Below, piece by piece: positions 33,553 to 45,095 of a stretch of DNA of 64,000 nt (positions are counted from its first letter, which is position 1; each line of letters begins with the position of its first letter). The translations under genes and the position numbers were made by a program. The notes under the pieces are model-generated. The model was not told the origin of the DNA. It made no database searches and was given only the letters and a program-made list of their open reading frames with translations. Origin of the DNA: Hysterangium stoloniferum (Eukaryota > Basidiomycota > Agaricomycetes > Hysterangiales > Hysterangiaceae); contig WHVD01000089.1 of NCBI GenBank assembly GCA_015178975.1, forward strand, positions 1 to 64,000, read 5' to 3'.

Positions 33553-35023
33553 TTAAAGGAAGTAACAAGCAGTGTTTCCTTTAACCTTTGCAGACATTTC
33601 ATTTACAGCCTGAATCACCTCGTCAGGAAGTGGTCCTTCCTCACTACACACGCATTATCAGAAATAGGGCTGCATAACCACGTAGCGAAGTATCTACATA
33701 CTTTATTTTCAGCGTTTTCGCAAGTTGCTCTGGTTTACTACCTCCGTAAATGATTCCGTGGTCATCAGGCGTAAGAATGCTGTGGTGCTGAAGCCAGCGA
33801 ATCGAGACTTCTAATAGAGTAAAGCCGTGCTTCACCTATACGGTTCCATCAGAATCACGTCCAAAAAATGTGCGAATGGCTTACGACGACATCGTTCAAC
33901 TCTCTTGTTGGAATAATTGCAGGCTCATAACGACGCCGAAAGAAGGCGGCATATTGTCCGGCAGGATCGAAGCGGCTGCCAGGTTCGGCATCTTCAAATC
34001 CCTTGTTGAGATAAATTCCTACGAGAACACCACCGCTGTGAGCTGTTTTGGCAAAAGTTATGTGCCTATAATTTTTGGTGGAATACCCACGCGAGGGGAC
34101 TATAAGCTGCGAACTTGATGCCGAATTTTCGGAGGCATGGAATCAATCTGATAATTCATGTGAAAAATGTTTTTTAGTGGCTGACAGGAACAACGAACTC
34201 TTGTTCTACCCCACGTTCAAGAATACTGTAGACGCCTTCGTACACCGTCGGGAGGACATAGCCATTGGCTTTACAAATGCCGACAATTTCAGCGACCTGG
34301 AGGAGAGGAAGAGGGAACATAGGGTTACAAAGCTGTAATCAAGATGGAATAGAGGTCTGTACCTCCCAAGCCATATAGTTGCTCAACCCAAACTGTTCGC
34401 TGTGTCAATATGCTGACGGTGAGCAACAAATTACGGTCCGATTCGTTGAACACTGCGCACAAATGACCAGCTCTATAAAGCTCATCAACCGTCTTCAAGG
34501 TTTCCTCAAACGGAACTGATCGGTCTGGGGCGTGGAGATAGAAGACACGGATTTTGTTCCCTTGGAGTGCAGTAAGGGATTGTTGGAATAGTTCAGGTAG
34601 CCTAGCTGCACTGTGGTTGCCAGGCTGTGTGGGGAACACTCTATGTGGACCATATGAATACCATGAGGAAGATCTCAAATAACACAATCATACTTGGTAT
34701 CAATACGGGCTCCTTTGAGATCAAGCTTGGCCAGATACTACGTAATAATGGTCAAATGACTATTGCAAGATTAAGTCGAGGGAGTACAGACCTCTTCTGA
34801 TGTACCGGTACTATATTGTCGTGATGTGTCAACGCCAACATGACCGGCATTGACAAAGACATCGATCAAGGCTTGCGCAACGGATAGGTCAGTGACCTTT
34901 GCTTTTCCTACTGCTCCAATATCAGCAGCACCCTAGTAGGTGAGAGGGTTAGAAGTTAGTAAATTATATATCTATTTATAGATAAATGCGGACATAGATG
35001 AGGGGGATTCGTGTTGGCGGCAT
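33553..35023 (-). CDS. Aldo-keto reductase (AKR7 / aflatoxin-aldehyde reductase-like), 10 exons
   Basis: Predicted NADPH-dependent cytosolic reductase of aldehydes and ketones. Ten exons: 34994-35023, 34792-34932, 34694-34737, 34461-34640, 34363-34399, 34199-34296, 34091-34147, 33885-34035, 33702-33835, 33553-33643. All introns begin GT and end AG. The exons total 963 nt in one frame (320 aa), the normal size for the family. The catalytic tetrad is visible: Asp and Tyr in VDTSRQYSTG, Lys in ARIDTK, His in VFYLHAPD. Further family marks are PLIYGAADIGA at the N-terminus, FGLSNYMAWEVAEI, PTVYEGVYS and GIIYGGSKPEQL. The first intron has a CTAAC branch site. The start gives MPPTRIPLIYG. It is divergent from the M20 gene. 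Substrate cannot be read from sequence. Confidence 0.9.
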
Positions 35024-35947
35024 ATAGTAGGTTCCGTAAGTGTGTCTGAGAATGGTTTTCAACACCTAATGATTTGCGCTCTTATACCATAGCTGTAGCT
35101 TAGGATAACGCAACCCAACATGTCCTGACAAGTGCTTAATTACAACTCATCCAGAACCCGATAGGCTGGGGTCTAGGTATTTGTAAGCATGAGAGAACAT
35201 GGTGATAGCCTGACACACATCTGGTGCACCATAAATCCTTCTCTATGCCTAATCAACCATGACAGCTGGCAAGAATTGTTGACTTTTACAGTTTGCAGTA
35301 TGTTTGGCTCAAGTTGGGTACATGGGAACTCGTTGCAAACGTGTATGGAACATAGTACAAATAGCGAGAGCGAACGCTTATCCTCTCAGTGAAGGTTTAT
35401 ATTACTCACTAGAGAGTATTTGCAACTAATATATATTAGCAAACTGAATGGAGTTCCTGATATGAATATGAGGAACCAATTCAGTTTACTAATATTTCAT
35501 TAGTTGCAAATACTCTTATGACTGAGAGATATACATATTATCATATTAGCTGACAGTTACTTACTACCTCTTCAATTACCACCAGGTAGATGCAGATATA
35601 TACTTAGTGAAGGTTTATCACTCAATGAGAGCTACCATCATCTGCGCAAATAATCTTAACACAATGCACCTCTCTGGGAAGGATCTTGCAGTAGAAGCAG
35701 TTCACCCCAGCCTCCAGGTCCCCAGCAGCAGCGAGCGCACCCGTGCTGTACTGGAAACCAGTAGTTTCCAACTTTGAGCTTTACAGAAATTATATGTACA
35801 TACTACAACATATTTATCGATATTTCTATAAAAAAAACAAGTCGTGATCGTGTCGACCAAATTAAGAAACCAAGTCGTCATCCAATCGGTGATATTTGAC
35901 TCGGTTCCCGCTGGCTTTCATCCGCTTCTCATCCTTCTCACACCATC
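35024..35947. promoter_or_regulatory. Divergent intergenic region with palindromic repeats
   Basis: This 924-bp region lies between the start codons of the aldo-keto reductase (-) and the M20 peptidase (+), so it must hold both promoters. It contains two hairpin repeats of the CTCTCAGTGAAG type (about 35387-35420 and 35613-35644) with a 104-bp palindrome between them. No TATA box or operator can be assigned with confidence. Confidence 0.5.
35413..35516. mobile_element. 104-bp palindromic MITE-like element
   Basis: The arms AGAGTATTTGCAACTAAT... and ...ATTAGTTGCAAATACTCT form an almost complete hairpin around a centre near 35465 (GATATGAATATG). It looks like a small fold-back inverted-repeat element inserted between two copies of another hairpin repeat. 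No other copy was noticed in the window. No clear target duplication. Confidence 0.6.
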
Positions 35948-38164
35948 ATGCCTGCACCCAAAGCCATCATTGACTATATCGACGCCAACGCCGATCAATT
36001 TATCCAGAGACTTGCACATGCTGTGGGCATTCCCAGGTATGTCGATTACGGCGCGAATAAACGTCGTGTGAGAGCCGTCGACTCATTATATGAACCACAC
36101 AAGTGTGTCTGGCGATGCGTCATACCGCAAAGACGTGTTCAAGATGGCTGAATTCCTCAAGGGCGAGCTCGAGGCCATAGGCGTGACGGTTCGTCTGGCG
36201 GATCTGGGGAAACATGTTATGGATGGCCAGGAGTTGCCGCTTCCGCCTGCGATATTGGGGTCCATCGGGAACGACAAGAACAAGAAGACCATACTGTTAT
36301 ATGCCCATTATGATGTTCAACCTGTTCGTACGACAAATGACGGCATGCATGCATGGAGGGAATTTCTTCTAACGAAAAGACTTTTTTGTTTTGTTTTGTT
36401 TGTAGGCTCTTAAATCGGACGGGTGGAACACCGACCCGTTTACGTTGACGATTAACAAGGAAACTGGACAGCTTATTGGACGAGGGTCGAGTGATGATAA
36501 GGGACCCCTACTTGGCTGGATTAATAATTTGCAGGCTCATCATGCACTTGGCTTGGAGCTTCCAGTGAATATCAGGTTGTGCTTCGAAGGTCAGTTAAAT
36601 TTAAATTTTATATAGCATGATTTGATGCGATGTTTTCCCTGATAGGCATGGAGGAGAGCGGTTCTGAAGGCCTTGATGAACTCATTGAGGCTGAAGCCGA
36701 CAAGTTCTTCAAGGGTGTCGACTGCGTGTGCATCGTGAGTTGCGGAATCATCCGATCCACATGCTTTTCGTCTAATAATACTCCAGTCGGACAACTACTG
36801 GCTTAACACACGTACAGTAAGTCGATCCCCTAGACTCTATTATCCATCATCCAGCTGATCTCGTCCCAATTCAGCCATGCCTCACATACGGTCTCGTACG
36901 TCCCTAATCCATCATGTATCACCGACATGCACACTGAACCCACTCATAAAACACCAGCGCGGTCTCACCTACTTCAAGATTAAGGTTTCCGGCCCGTCCC
37001 GCGATCTGCACTCTGGCGTCTTCGGTGGCACAGTTCACGAGCCCATGACAGACTTGGTGTATATTATGTCCAAACTCGTCACTCCGGGGGGCAAGATTCT
37101 TATTCCAGGCGTGGACGACCTTGTGGAGCCTCTGGCCGACGCCGAGAAGTGCGCATAGATGCCGTTTTTGGCATGATTTATCAACACGATCGCTGACTGT
37201 GTGTTGGATAGGGTGCGTTACGAGACCTTGGACTATGGCGTGGCGGTATGTAGTGGGTCTTCACCGTATGCTGAATTCGTCTTGATACTCTTTAATCGTA
37301 GGACGTCGAGAGCGCCGCAGGTGGGCGGATTGCCATTTCATCTGAAAAGGCAAAGGTTTTGATGAACCGCATGAGGTAACTGACCTTTTGTTAAGAAGGT
37401 TACCTCGATTGCTCATGTCTACATTTCCTGTCAGGTACCCATCGTTGTCATTACATGGTATTGAAGGCGCTTTTTCTGCGCCCGGCGCAAAGACCGTCAT
37501 ACCCGCTAGCGTTTCCGGCAAATTCTCGCTCCGCTTGGTGGGTGCAGTTGGCCTATTTATTTTCTTGCACGCACGTTGACAGTTGATTTTAGGTGCCTTT
37601 CCAAACTCCTGACAACATCAACCCGCTCGTCGAGAAATATATCAAGGCTGAGTTTGCTAAACTTAACAGCCGGAACAGCTTGGAGCTTGAGTGTTTGCAT
37701 GGAGGCAAGCCTTGGGTCGCATCACCTGACCACTGGAACTATCGTGCAGCCATCAAAGCTACTGAGGTGAGCTGAGACACAACCGCCTCCAAGATAAAGA
37801 CCCATGGCCACGATGCTATCTGACCAACAGATTGTGTACAACAAAACACCAGACCTGACACGTGAGGGAGGATCTATCCCAGTCACGTTGACATTTGCAG
37901 AGACTTTGAATGTCAACGTATTGTTGTTACCGATGGGACGAGGTGATGACGGCGCACAGTACGTCTACAATTAGATCTTTTCGGGATGCGGATTCTCATC
38001 TGTCATCTCCAGCTCGACAAATGAAAAACTGGACAGGTCCAACTACATCTCGGGGGTATGTATTACGGTTTATCGGAGTCATCGCACGCTGATGATATAT
38101 ATATCTATTGCATCAGACGAAATTACTGGGAACATACTTGTATGAAGTGGCGACTACTCAGTAG
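35948..38164 (+). CDS. M20 metallodipeptidase, CNDP/Dug1-type (carnosinase-like), 14 exons
   Basis: Predicted cytosolic di-zinc Cys-Gly or nonspecific dipeptidase; yeast Dug1 of this family works in glutathione breakdown. Exons: 35948-36036, 36104-36323, 36406-36589, 36646-36734, 36787-36816, 36875-36895, 36958-37148, 37212-37245, 37302-37375, 37435-37537, 37593-37766, 37831-37958, 38013-38055, 38117-38164. All splice sites are GT-AG and the total is 1,428 nt (475 aa), the family's usual length. Metal ligands and catalytic residues are present: His-x-Asp in YAHYDVQP, Asp in RGSSDDKGP, Glu-Glu in [11 protein letters not shown], Asp in SDNYWL, His in GRGDDGAHS. The dimerisation-domain motif [10 protein letters not shown] is at ~230. 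It starts [11 protein letters not shown] and lacks a signal peptide. It ends 161 bp from the convergent SUZ gene. Confidence 0.94.
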
Positions 38165-38325
38165 GTGTAGACGATCTGATCGGCTTGTGGAAATGTATCG
38201 ATCCGATAGGATACACATTACATGTACTATAGTCTATGCCGAGAAGGCGAACAAAGCAAGCAATGAGACAATGACAACAAACACACCGTGCACGGGTATT
38301 TCCAAGAAACTAACACTCATACTCC

Positions 38326-39127
38326 TTATCTCGTGGCTCCCTCCATTTCCCCCCCAGATCCATTATTCGTACCTTTAGCACTGGGCACGGATACGGATGC
38401 GACGGCTTGATCGCCCTTCCGTCTTCGTCCACGGAAACCACGGTTGAGTTCTGCCTCAGTAGTAACTGAGGGACCCAACGGATCCCGGATGATAGTCGAT
38501 TTCGCGATACTAGCTGTAGCCGTCATCGTCTTTGGCTTTACACCTGCAGGCGGCCCCGCTGCGTCCTTATCTGTCTCCTTGCTCGCCGCAGCGGCCTCAC
38601 CGAATATGCGCTCCCTCGCGGCCTGATACTGTGCCTCGCGCTCTTTGAATGACTTCTGAGCCTGAGCACCCCCCGAGGGAGAAGGTGAGCTGGACGATGC
38701 GGCCGAGGGTCGTTTCAAGATGCGCAGCGGACCTTGAAGTGCAGCGGCGGGGGGGACGGGTATTCTTGTGGTGGTTGTGGTGGTTGATATTTGGATATGG
38801 GGCATGGGTGTGCGGGAGTTTCTGCGTGCAGGGGAAGGTGCTTGAGCAGGAGTAGCAATGTCTGTATCGAGAGATGTGCATACGCTTGATTCCATAGGTC
38901 CTTTCCCTGAGGTTCATGCTCGTCATGCTCGTCATCGTCGTCGTCGTCGTCGTCATCCCAGGATTCGCGCACTGGTATCTTCTGTGCCGGTATTCGGGAC
39001 GACACGCTTACGACCTAGAAACGACCTTGAATATCTGGATAATAAAAGAGAGGGAAAAACTAACGGAAGGTGATGGTTGAGCCCATGGATCGTCGCTGCT
39101 GGTGGTACCCGCAGTGGTTATCTCCAT
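38326..39127 (-). CDS. SUZ-domain protein (SZRD1-like)
   Basis: Three exons (39065-39127, 38884-39014, 38326-38821) with GT-AG introns of 50 and 62 bp total 690 nt, 229 aa. The order is: short N-terminus with DDPWAQP, an Asp run (WDDDDDDDDDEHDEHEP), a linker ending in PMPHIQIS, then the SUZ core PLRILKRPS...KSFKEREAQYQAARERIFGE at ~95-145. Near the C-terminus IIRDPLGPS...RGFRGRRR resembles a SUZ-C motif. SUZ domains bind RNA and occur in small conserved eukaryotic proteins; localisation to RNP granules is inference. The CGTCGT microsatellite near 38935 encodes the Asp run. The start ATGGAG puts exon 1 in frame; another ATG eight bases upstream is in another frame. Tail-to-tail with the M20 gene. 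Confidence 0.85.
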
Positions 39128-40351
39128 AGATCATTACGCTGAGCTGATCGTGGCGATGGGTAAGACAGATGGCGGAGGCAAATTTAGAAAGGTCGGGTCT
39201 TCTTGGCTCACGTTAGCGACAGATGGAAAATTCAACTCTAAAAAATGCTGATGCTTCAAGGAATGATTACGGACGTTATATTATGATTGGAATGACACAT
39301 TCTTTCGTATATGCGGTCCAGGTCGATCAACGCTATCTGATCTGCCTGGGTCCCTCTCCCGACTTCTGGCATCGACCCCACTACGAGGCTCGTGAATCGA
39401 GGTAGCTCACCTATGTCTATTTCTTACATCTGACTTAACCTGTATTACTTCACCAATATTATTACCGATCTTGTAGAAAATGCTTAGCTTCAAGCGTTGT
39501 GCTACCACATATCACTGTATTTATATAACTCTGTCCACCTATAAAGAACCAAACGTTGCATCTAAATCTGAACGTAGTGCAAGGAATACACCCTGTCTAA
39601 ATTTTCCCCCAAGACCTCTTGTTGGATATCGAGCAACATCCAAGCTCGTTGCAAGCGGCAACAGACTTATATATCTACCTAGTTCCGAATGGCTGAGCCC
39701 AATGATTTGAAAAGCATCGAGACGCCGGCCATCGTCCGAACATCCCGGTCAACATGTACGCTGAATAATACACTCCTGTCGGTATGTCATCTTCGAAGAG
39801 TTGATCTTGGTCATAGAGTGCGACGTGACCTCAGAATATGCACTTGGTGACTTCGATCAATGTGTTTTCCTCAAAGGCATGAGGGTTAAAAACGCCCTTT
39901 GTTCCCCTTGACTCTAAAGCAGTAACATCTGGGTTCAAGTCATCGACGAGATGACACCACCCCCATGGTAGATGCCACCACCGATACAATCAATCAATCT
40001 GATGAAGATGAATTGGGGTCATGTATGGCAGAAGAAAAAAGATATCTTCTCTCGATGAAGACAGCCTAAGAGAGGCAGTATCCAGCCGCGGTGGAGGGGG
40101 TATTTATATCCAGAAAGGAATTCAATCATGATGATGAGGGAGCAAGGATGACACTTAGTTTCGAGTGGCCAGGCAGCACATTCAATGTGAGGCCCATATA
40201 TCCGCTATTTATCATAAATAAATACATATACACGTTGTTGATCCATATAAAAACTTTGAAAACTGTGAGTTGTACAGTATAACAATAAAGGCATGAGACA
40301 ACCCACCAGGTTATGTACCAAGATCTTGGAGTTCCAAAGAAAGGACGCATG
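39128..40351. other. Intergenic stretch with dispersed repeat blocks
   Basis: 1.2 kb without a supportable gene. The block 40100-40280 recurs inverted at about 42080-42260, sharing TCGAGTGGCCAG-type sequence and the tail AAAACTCTGAAAACTGTGAG or close to it. The block 40293-40345 recurs at 43433-43485 (GCATGAGACAACCCACCA). The short frame at 40091-40282 lies in this repeat and is not taken as a gene. Confidence 0.5.
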
Positions 40352-40515
40352 TTGCTGTAACGATCTCACAGGGAGAATATTTAATCATAGAAAACGTTTG
40401 CATACGCCATTCTGCACTATATAACTTCCAGACCATAGATTTCCGTCGAAAACAGTTAATTTGGCCCGGTTCAATACATTTACTGGTGCATTCAGTGATA
40501 CAATAAAGTCATGAT

Positions 40516-41789
40516 TTAACAGCCCATTGTTATGCCATTGTATGGACCACCATGATCACTCGTGTTACCTTCAAAGATGTTTCCAACGTCGCCAGCAGTG
40601 CAAAGGTCAGATGTGTTGTCGTCACCTGAGGTAATTGTCAGTTATTAAGTCCACGGCTGGAAAACGAAGCGAGATATGCGTACCGGCGCATGCATCCCAA
40701 GCTCCACTGTCTTGAATGTGAATTTCGCCATGTGGGTGCTGATATCCTAGGAAGCGACCTATGTAATAAATGTGAAGGGCGGAAAAAGTCGGGTCACTGC
40801 AGTCACCTACCAGGAAAAATGGGAACGAAGTCTTCCTTATTGTTGATGTGTGTCAAGTCCGGGAGGTGAGCTTGAAAAAGAGAAATCAGTCTTGCAAAGA
40901 TGATTCTACTGAAATACCTTACCATCCAAGTACTGCGCAAACGCGGGATTTCCCACTCGTGGTAGGCCATATCCCACGAACTTGAATTGGATATTCGAAG
41001 GAAGGTGGAGAGGAAGGTATGCAGCGTCTAGCAACGAAAGTGCGGCACCAAGGGAATGGCCAACGAGTGTAACGCTTGTAGCGCCGTGGGTGGATAATGC
41101 CGTTTGGACGGCAGCAAGGATGGCAGGGGCAGATCTATAAGGAGGATGAGCGTCTTCAAACTGACGGAAATATAGTTTTCTCTCAAATACCTGGCTTGAG
41201 CGTTGCGGAATCCATTATGAACGTTTAGGCCGGGTGTCCCCGGGAACATCGTTTGGTCCAGGCCAGTGAGGAAAGAGTCGGCATCAGTGAGATCGGCCTC
41301 GCTTTATATGAGACAATTCCTTATATAAGTGATTTCACGGAGGTAGAATTGCGACATACAATTGGCTCAGATCAGTTCCTTGGTGACTGACGATGACCGT
41401 GTTTAAGACTGGATCGAAACCGACGAACCCTAGGTGACGGGTGAGTATCCGTGGTAGATTCTTATACATGATAGTGTACTCACAAAACTGTGTCTCGCTG
41501 CCGTCTCCACCTGAAGCTACGGGGATGAAGCCAGGGTTGGCGTTACAATTTGCTGCCGACAGCAACGCATTAGCTTGCACGATAATTCCGATAGAACGCG
41601 TGTTATACCTCCGCAAGACCAGTTGATAGTTGTGCTCGGCTGACAGTACGCCGTACTCGCGAAATGGGTAAATGGCGTGAACGAGTTGATCTGTGCGGTC
41701 GAGAGGGGCGTCACAGCTCCCTGGCGAGGCAAGACGAGTGCATGAGCGAACGGAATGAGACCAAGTCCAACGGATATAAAAGAGAGCAT
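40516..41789 (-). CDS. Secreted class 3 lipase (Rhizomucor-type), 8 exons
   Basis: Predicted extracellular triacylglycerol lipase or feruloyl-esterase-like alpha/beta hydrolase. Exons: 41609-41789, 41484-41552, 41360-41429, 41191-41301, 40923-41134, 40811-40870, 40684-40758, 40516-40625. All introns are GT-AG and the total is 888 nt (295 aa), normal for fungal class 3 lipases. A signal peptide (MLSFISVGLGLIPFAHALVL) is followed by a short pro-like segment ending PRQ. The nucleophile elbow GHSLGAALSLLD has the catalytic Ser. The Asp is in NNKEDFVPIFPG and the His in HPHGEIHI. Several Cys (YCQPS, WSCGANCNAN, DLCTAG, C-terminal Cys) suggest disulfides in a secreted protein. A truncated second copy lies about 4.6 kb downstream. 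Substrate is not determinable from sequence. Confidence 0.92.
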
Positions 41790-44700
41790 TATTTCGCCAG
41801 TGAGCGTATTCGAAGCCTGAACACCATGCGAAGTTGACCTCGAGGACTTGTGTTTGGTTTTCCATCGGCTCCGCTGCCACGATAATGGCGCAGTATTGTA
41901 TTACACGCCAAATCAAGGTTTGACGTCCTCAGCTATTGGATGAATTGTTTCTTGTATCGCCATTCGTCCAGGATTAAATTCGAAGTTTGAGTCAAATTTA
42001 AACCAAACCATGTATTGACACCATGGCCAAATTGGTGGATATGAAATTGGATGCTGAGCCGAGAAGGGGGATATAAAAGTGGGTGGTGGAGGGGGTATAA
42101 AATAGCGGATATATGCGCCTTACATTGATTGTGCTACTGGACCACTCGAAACTAAACGCCATCCTTGCTCTCTCGATGCCGCTCATCATGATGATTGAAT
42201 TCTTTTCTGGATATAAATACCCTCCATATAAAAACTCTGAAAACTGTGAGTTGTACAGTATAACAATAAATGTTGAGATTATTTGTGCAGTTCTAAATAA
42301 TACTCTCAGTGAGTGATAAAGCTTCACTGAGAGGCTACGGACTCTATATATGATGTAGCAAAAGTATTCTAAAAGGTGTGAGGTGCCAAATAACACTTAT
42401 ATATGGAATGGATAAAAAGAGAGCATCAGAAACAGAGACAGAACAGAATCCCTAAAGGGGTAGTTTACAACAAAACAGGCTTTGGGATGCTGAGGAGGTG
42501 GTACCATGTTCTGGGGACTCTGATGTTGTGGTGCCAGAGGGTTACAAGGGTAAGAACAAGTTGTGGAGGCTGAAAGACAGGGATGTCAATATAAACCAAG
42601 TGTTGGGGTCCCAAGGTGGTGGCTCCATGGTCTAAGGCACTGATGTGGGATCCTGGAAAGGTTATCAAGGTAAAAAGTTGTGGGGGCCTGAAAGGATGAG
42701 GATCCTAACAGTGGTGAAGTGATGCAAGAAATAATGGAATGCCGTCAGAAGGAAAATGAGATGGAGTGGCTAGAAAATGAAGTCATTATGTATGTAAGTG
42801 GGTGAGTTGTCAGTACATGGTCGTCAGAGATGTTGTATCAGAAATACCAATATCAGGAGGCCAGAGTATAGGTTGAAAGCACACATAGGGGTCTAAATGA
42901 CATAGTTCCTAACAGGTAGGTTCTAACTCAATATTTGAACTGGAGATTAGTAGAATATAAGACAATAATTTATACTAAAATATTTAATGACAGACAGGTG
43001 AGTAGAAGGGGAGTATAAATGAGAAGGGGAGTATGAATGAGAAGGAGAGTATGAATGAGAAGGGGAGTATAAATGAGAAGGAGAGTATAAATGAGAAGGA
43101 GAGTATGAATGAGAAGGGGAGTATAAATGAGAAGGAGAGTATAAATGAGAAGGGGAGTATAAATGAGAAGGGGAGTATGAATGAGAATAAATGGGAAGCT
43201 GGAATGTACAGAAGCCCTCAATATAACATGGTCATAGAAGGTAATACAAACTACTGATGTAGTGAAAAAATATATTATTATTGATCCACCAGGTTGCGAA
43301 GCGACCAAGTAAAGTTGTGGGGTGGTAGCATGGTGGGGGCTTGCCCCCCCACGGTCACAGCCTTGTACGAACTATACACTGCGTTCCAGCTTACCAAAGG
43401 TAGCTTACGTAACGCTATTATTTCAACAATAGCATGAGACAACCCACCACCAGGTTATGTACCAAGATCCTCGAGTGCCAAAGAAAAAATGCATGATAAT
43501 AATGCGGTCGTGGTAAGGCTTTGCTTGTCGAGGCCCAGGGATGAAGATGCGATAGAAGGAAGTGACGTGGCAACTTAGCCTCCTCTGCAATGCCCACAAG
43601 AAAAATAAAAATAAACAAGCTTTAATCGAAAGACGCACTTACAAAGTGAATATAGGCAGTATATACTGGCCACTGGAGAAGAAGTTTTAAGCTTCAATCT
43701 GTGCGACGCTAAGGATTCTTACCGCCGTTATTGTAACACTTGATGCTGTCATCTTCAGCATGCATTTTTCCACCCTGTCTCAAGGGATCATTAAGTCAAG
43801 ATCATGGCCTGCAACTGATAGTTCATAGAAGCTATGAAATGGCCAAATGTCATGGGTAACCTCCAATACCTTTAATGCAGATATGAATGCAGGTCAAAAA
43901 TGTATTGGAAAAGGTGCATAAAGGACGGTTAGACTGGCTGAAGAGTTGTACCCGGTTTTGTGGGAGTTCCCGAGCATGGTGCATCCGCATGAGCCATATT
44001 ATAATCAGACACAACCATTTCAGATCTGTCAAATTGAGACTATTTGATTCAACAGATGTGGTGGTGCCCGGTTACAACACACTCATGTGAATGTATACAC
44101 TTGGGAACTCTCCTAAAATTGGGCTAACAACCTCTTACCCAGTGCAAGATCCTCTGCGCCACCTATTCGGTTGTACCTTTGAGGTGTGTCCATACAAGGA
44201 AACCACCGATACCTTCAATGCAGAACGTATATTTAAAGCATTCCGACGCCGATTTGGCCATTTTACAAGATAAGAGCTTCTACAAACTATCAGCCATAGC
44301 TCATGACCTCAACTTGATGATCCCTTGCAGCGAAGCAGAAAATACGTTCCAAAAATACTCAACATGACGCCAGCAGTTAACAGACCGTGGTAGGGATATA
44401 CAGATTTGAAGCTTGGAACTTTTTCTCCAGTGGCCAGAGGCATTGACGACCGCCTCTAAAAATTAAGACCCAACTGTTAGGGTAGCCACCCAGATGCCCA
44501 ACCGGTAATAGACCAAGCCTCAATGAGACATCACCGGATCGCCAGCCGCAGCGAGTATGATAAAGCGTCAGACACAAACTCAGATGTTAGAGGGAAAACA
44601 ATCACTGAGGCATTATCAGGAGAGACTGGCAGTTCTTTACTATGAGTTTAGTAGTCAAGAGGCTATACGGCGGCATTATCACGTAGTATACTCACATGCG

Positions 44701-44932
44701 CCTCATTGTTCAGGGTTGATATATCCTAACATAAGTGGCCGAGGAGAAGGACAGGGATGCCATAACTTGACTAATTAGCCGTATACTAGTATTAAATACT
44801 TTATACCCGAATCGTACTAAACAAGTACTAAATGGTCGTAATGAACATTGTTTGAAAGGCAATTTATGTTGCCAAGATGAGCACAAACGTACAGAATCAA
44901 CCAAGTATCAATACGGTCAGGCAAATAGGGTA
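41790..44932. other. Repeat-rich intergenic region between lipase copies
   Basis: 3.1 kb with no gene I can support. It holds the lipase promoter side, an inverted copy of the 40.1-kb block (about 42080-42260), a hairpin repeat (42302-42335, CTCTCAGTGA...TCACTGAGAG), and a diverged tandem pair of about 115 bp (about 42500-42690, core AAGTTGTGG). It also holds an 18-bp minisatellite (43009-43188), a hairpin GTGGGGGCTTGCCCCCCCAC at about 43333, and a copy of the 40.3-kb block (43433-43485). Short frames at 44091-44367 show no recognisable domain. Confidence 0.5.
43009..43188 (+). repeat. 18-bp minisatellite, about 10 copies
   Basis: Tandem units of GGGAGTATAAATGAGAAG with two alternating positions (GGGAG/GAGAG and ATAAAT/ATGAAT). 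Being a multiple of three, it leaves a frame open that would encode (I/M)NEK(E/G)S repeats, but no start context or flanking gene supports translation. Confidence 0.92.
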
Positions 44933-45095
44933 TTGCTGTAACGATCTCACAGGAGGATATTTAATCATATAAACACTTTGCACACGCCATTCTGTACTAT
45001 ATAACTTCCAGACCATAGATTTCCGTCGAAAACAGTCAATTTGGCCCGGTTCAATACATTTACTGGTGCATTCAGTGATACAATAAAGTCATGAT

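Noticed and set aside
34075-34338. 87-codon + strand frame opposite the aldo-keto reductase
   Set aside because: It is antisense to well-supported exons 5-7 of that gene.
33553-35023. Aldo-keto reductase as a pseudogene because of many short open segments
   Set aside because: Ten exons with GT-AG borders sum to an in-frame 963 nt with all catalytic residues, so the gaps are introns.
38930-38960. CGTCGT microsatellite as an independent repeat feature
   Set aside because: It encodes the Asp run of the SUZ-domain protein and is explained by that gene.
44091-44367. Overlapping short frames between the lipase copies as a small gene
   Set aside because: Two short frames with no domain, no signal peptide and no splice logic; left as intergenic.
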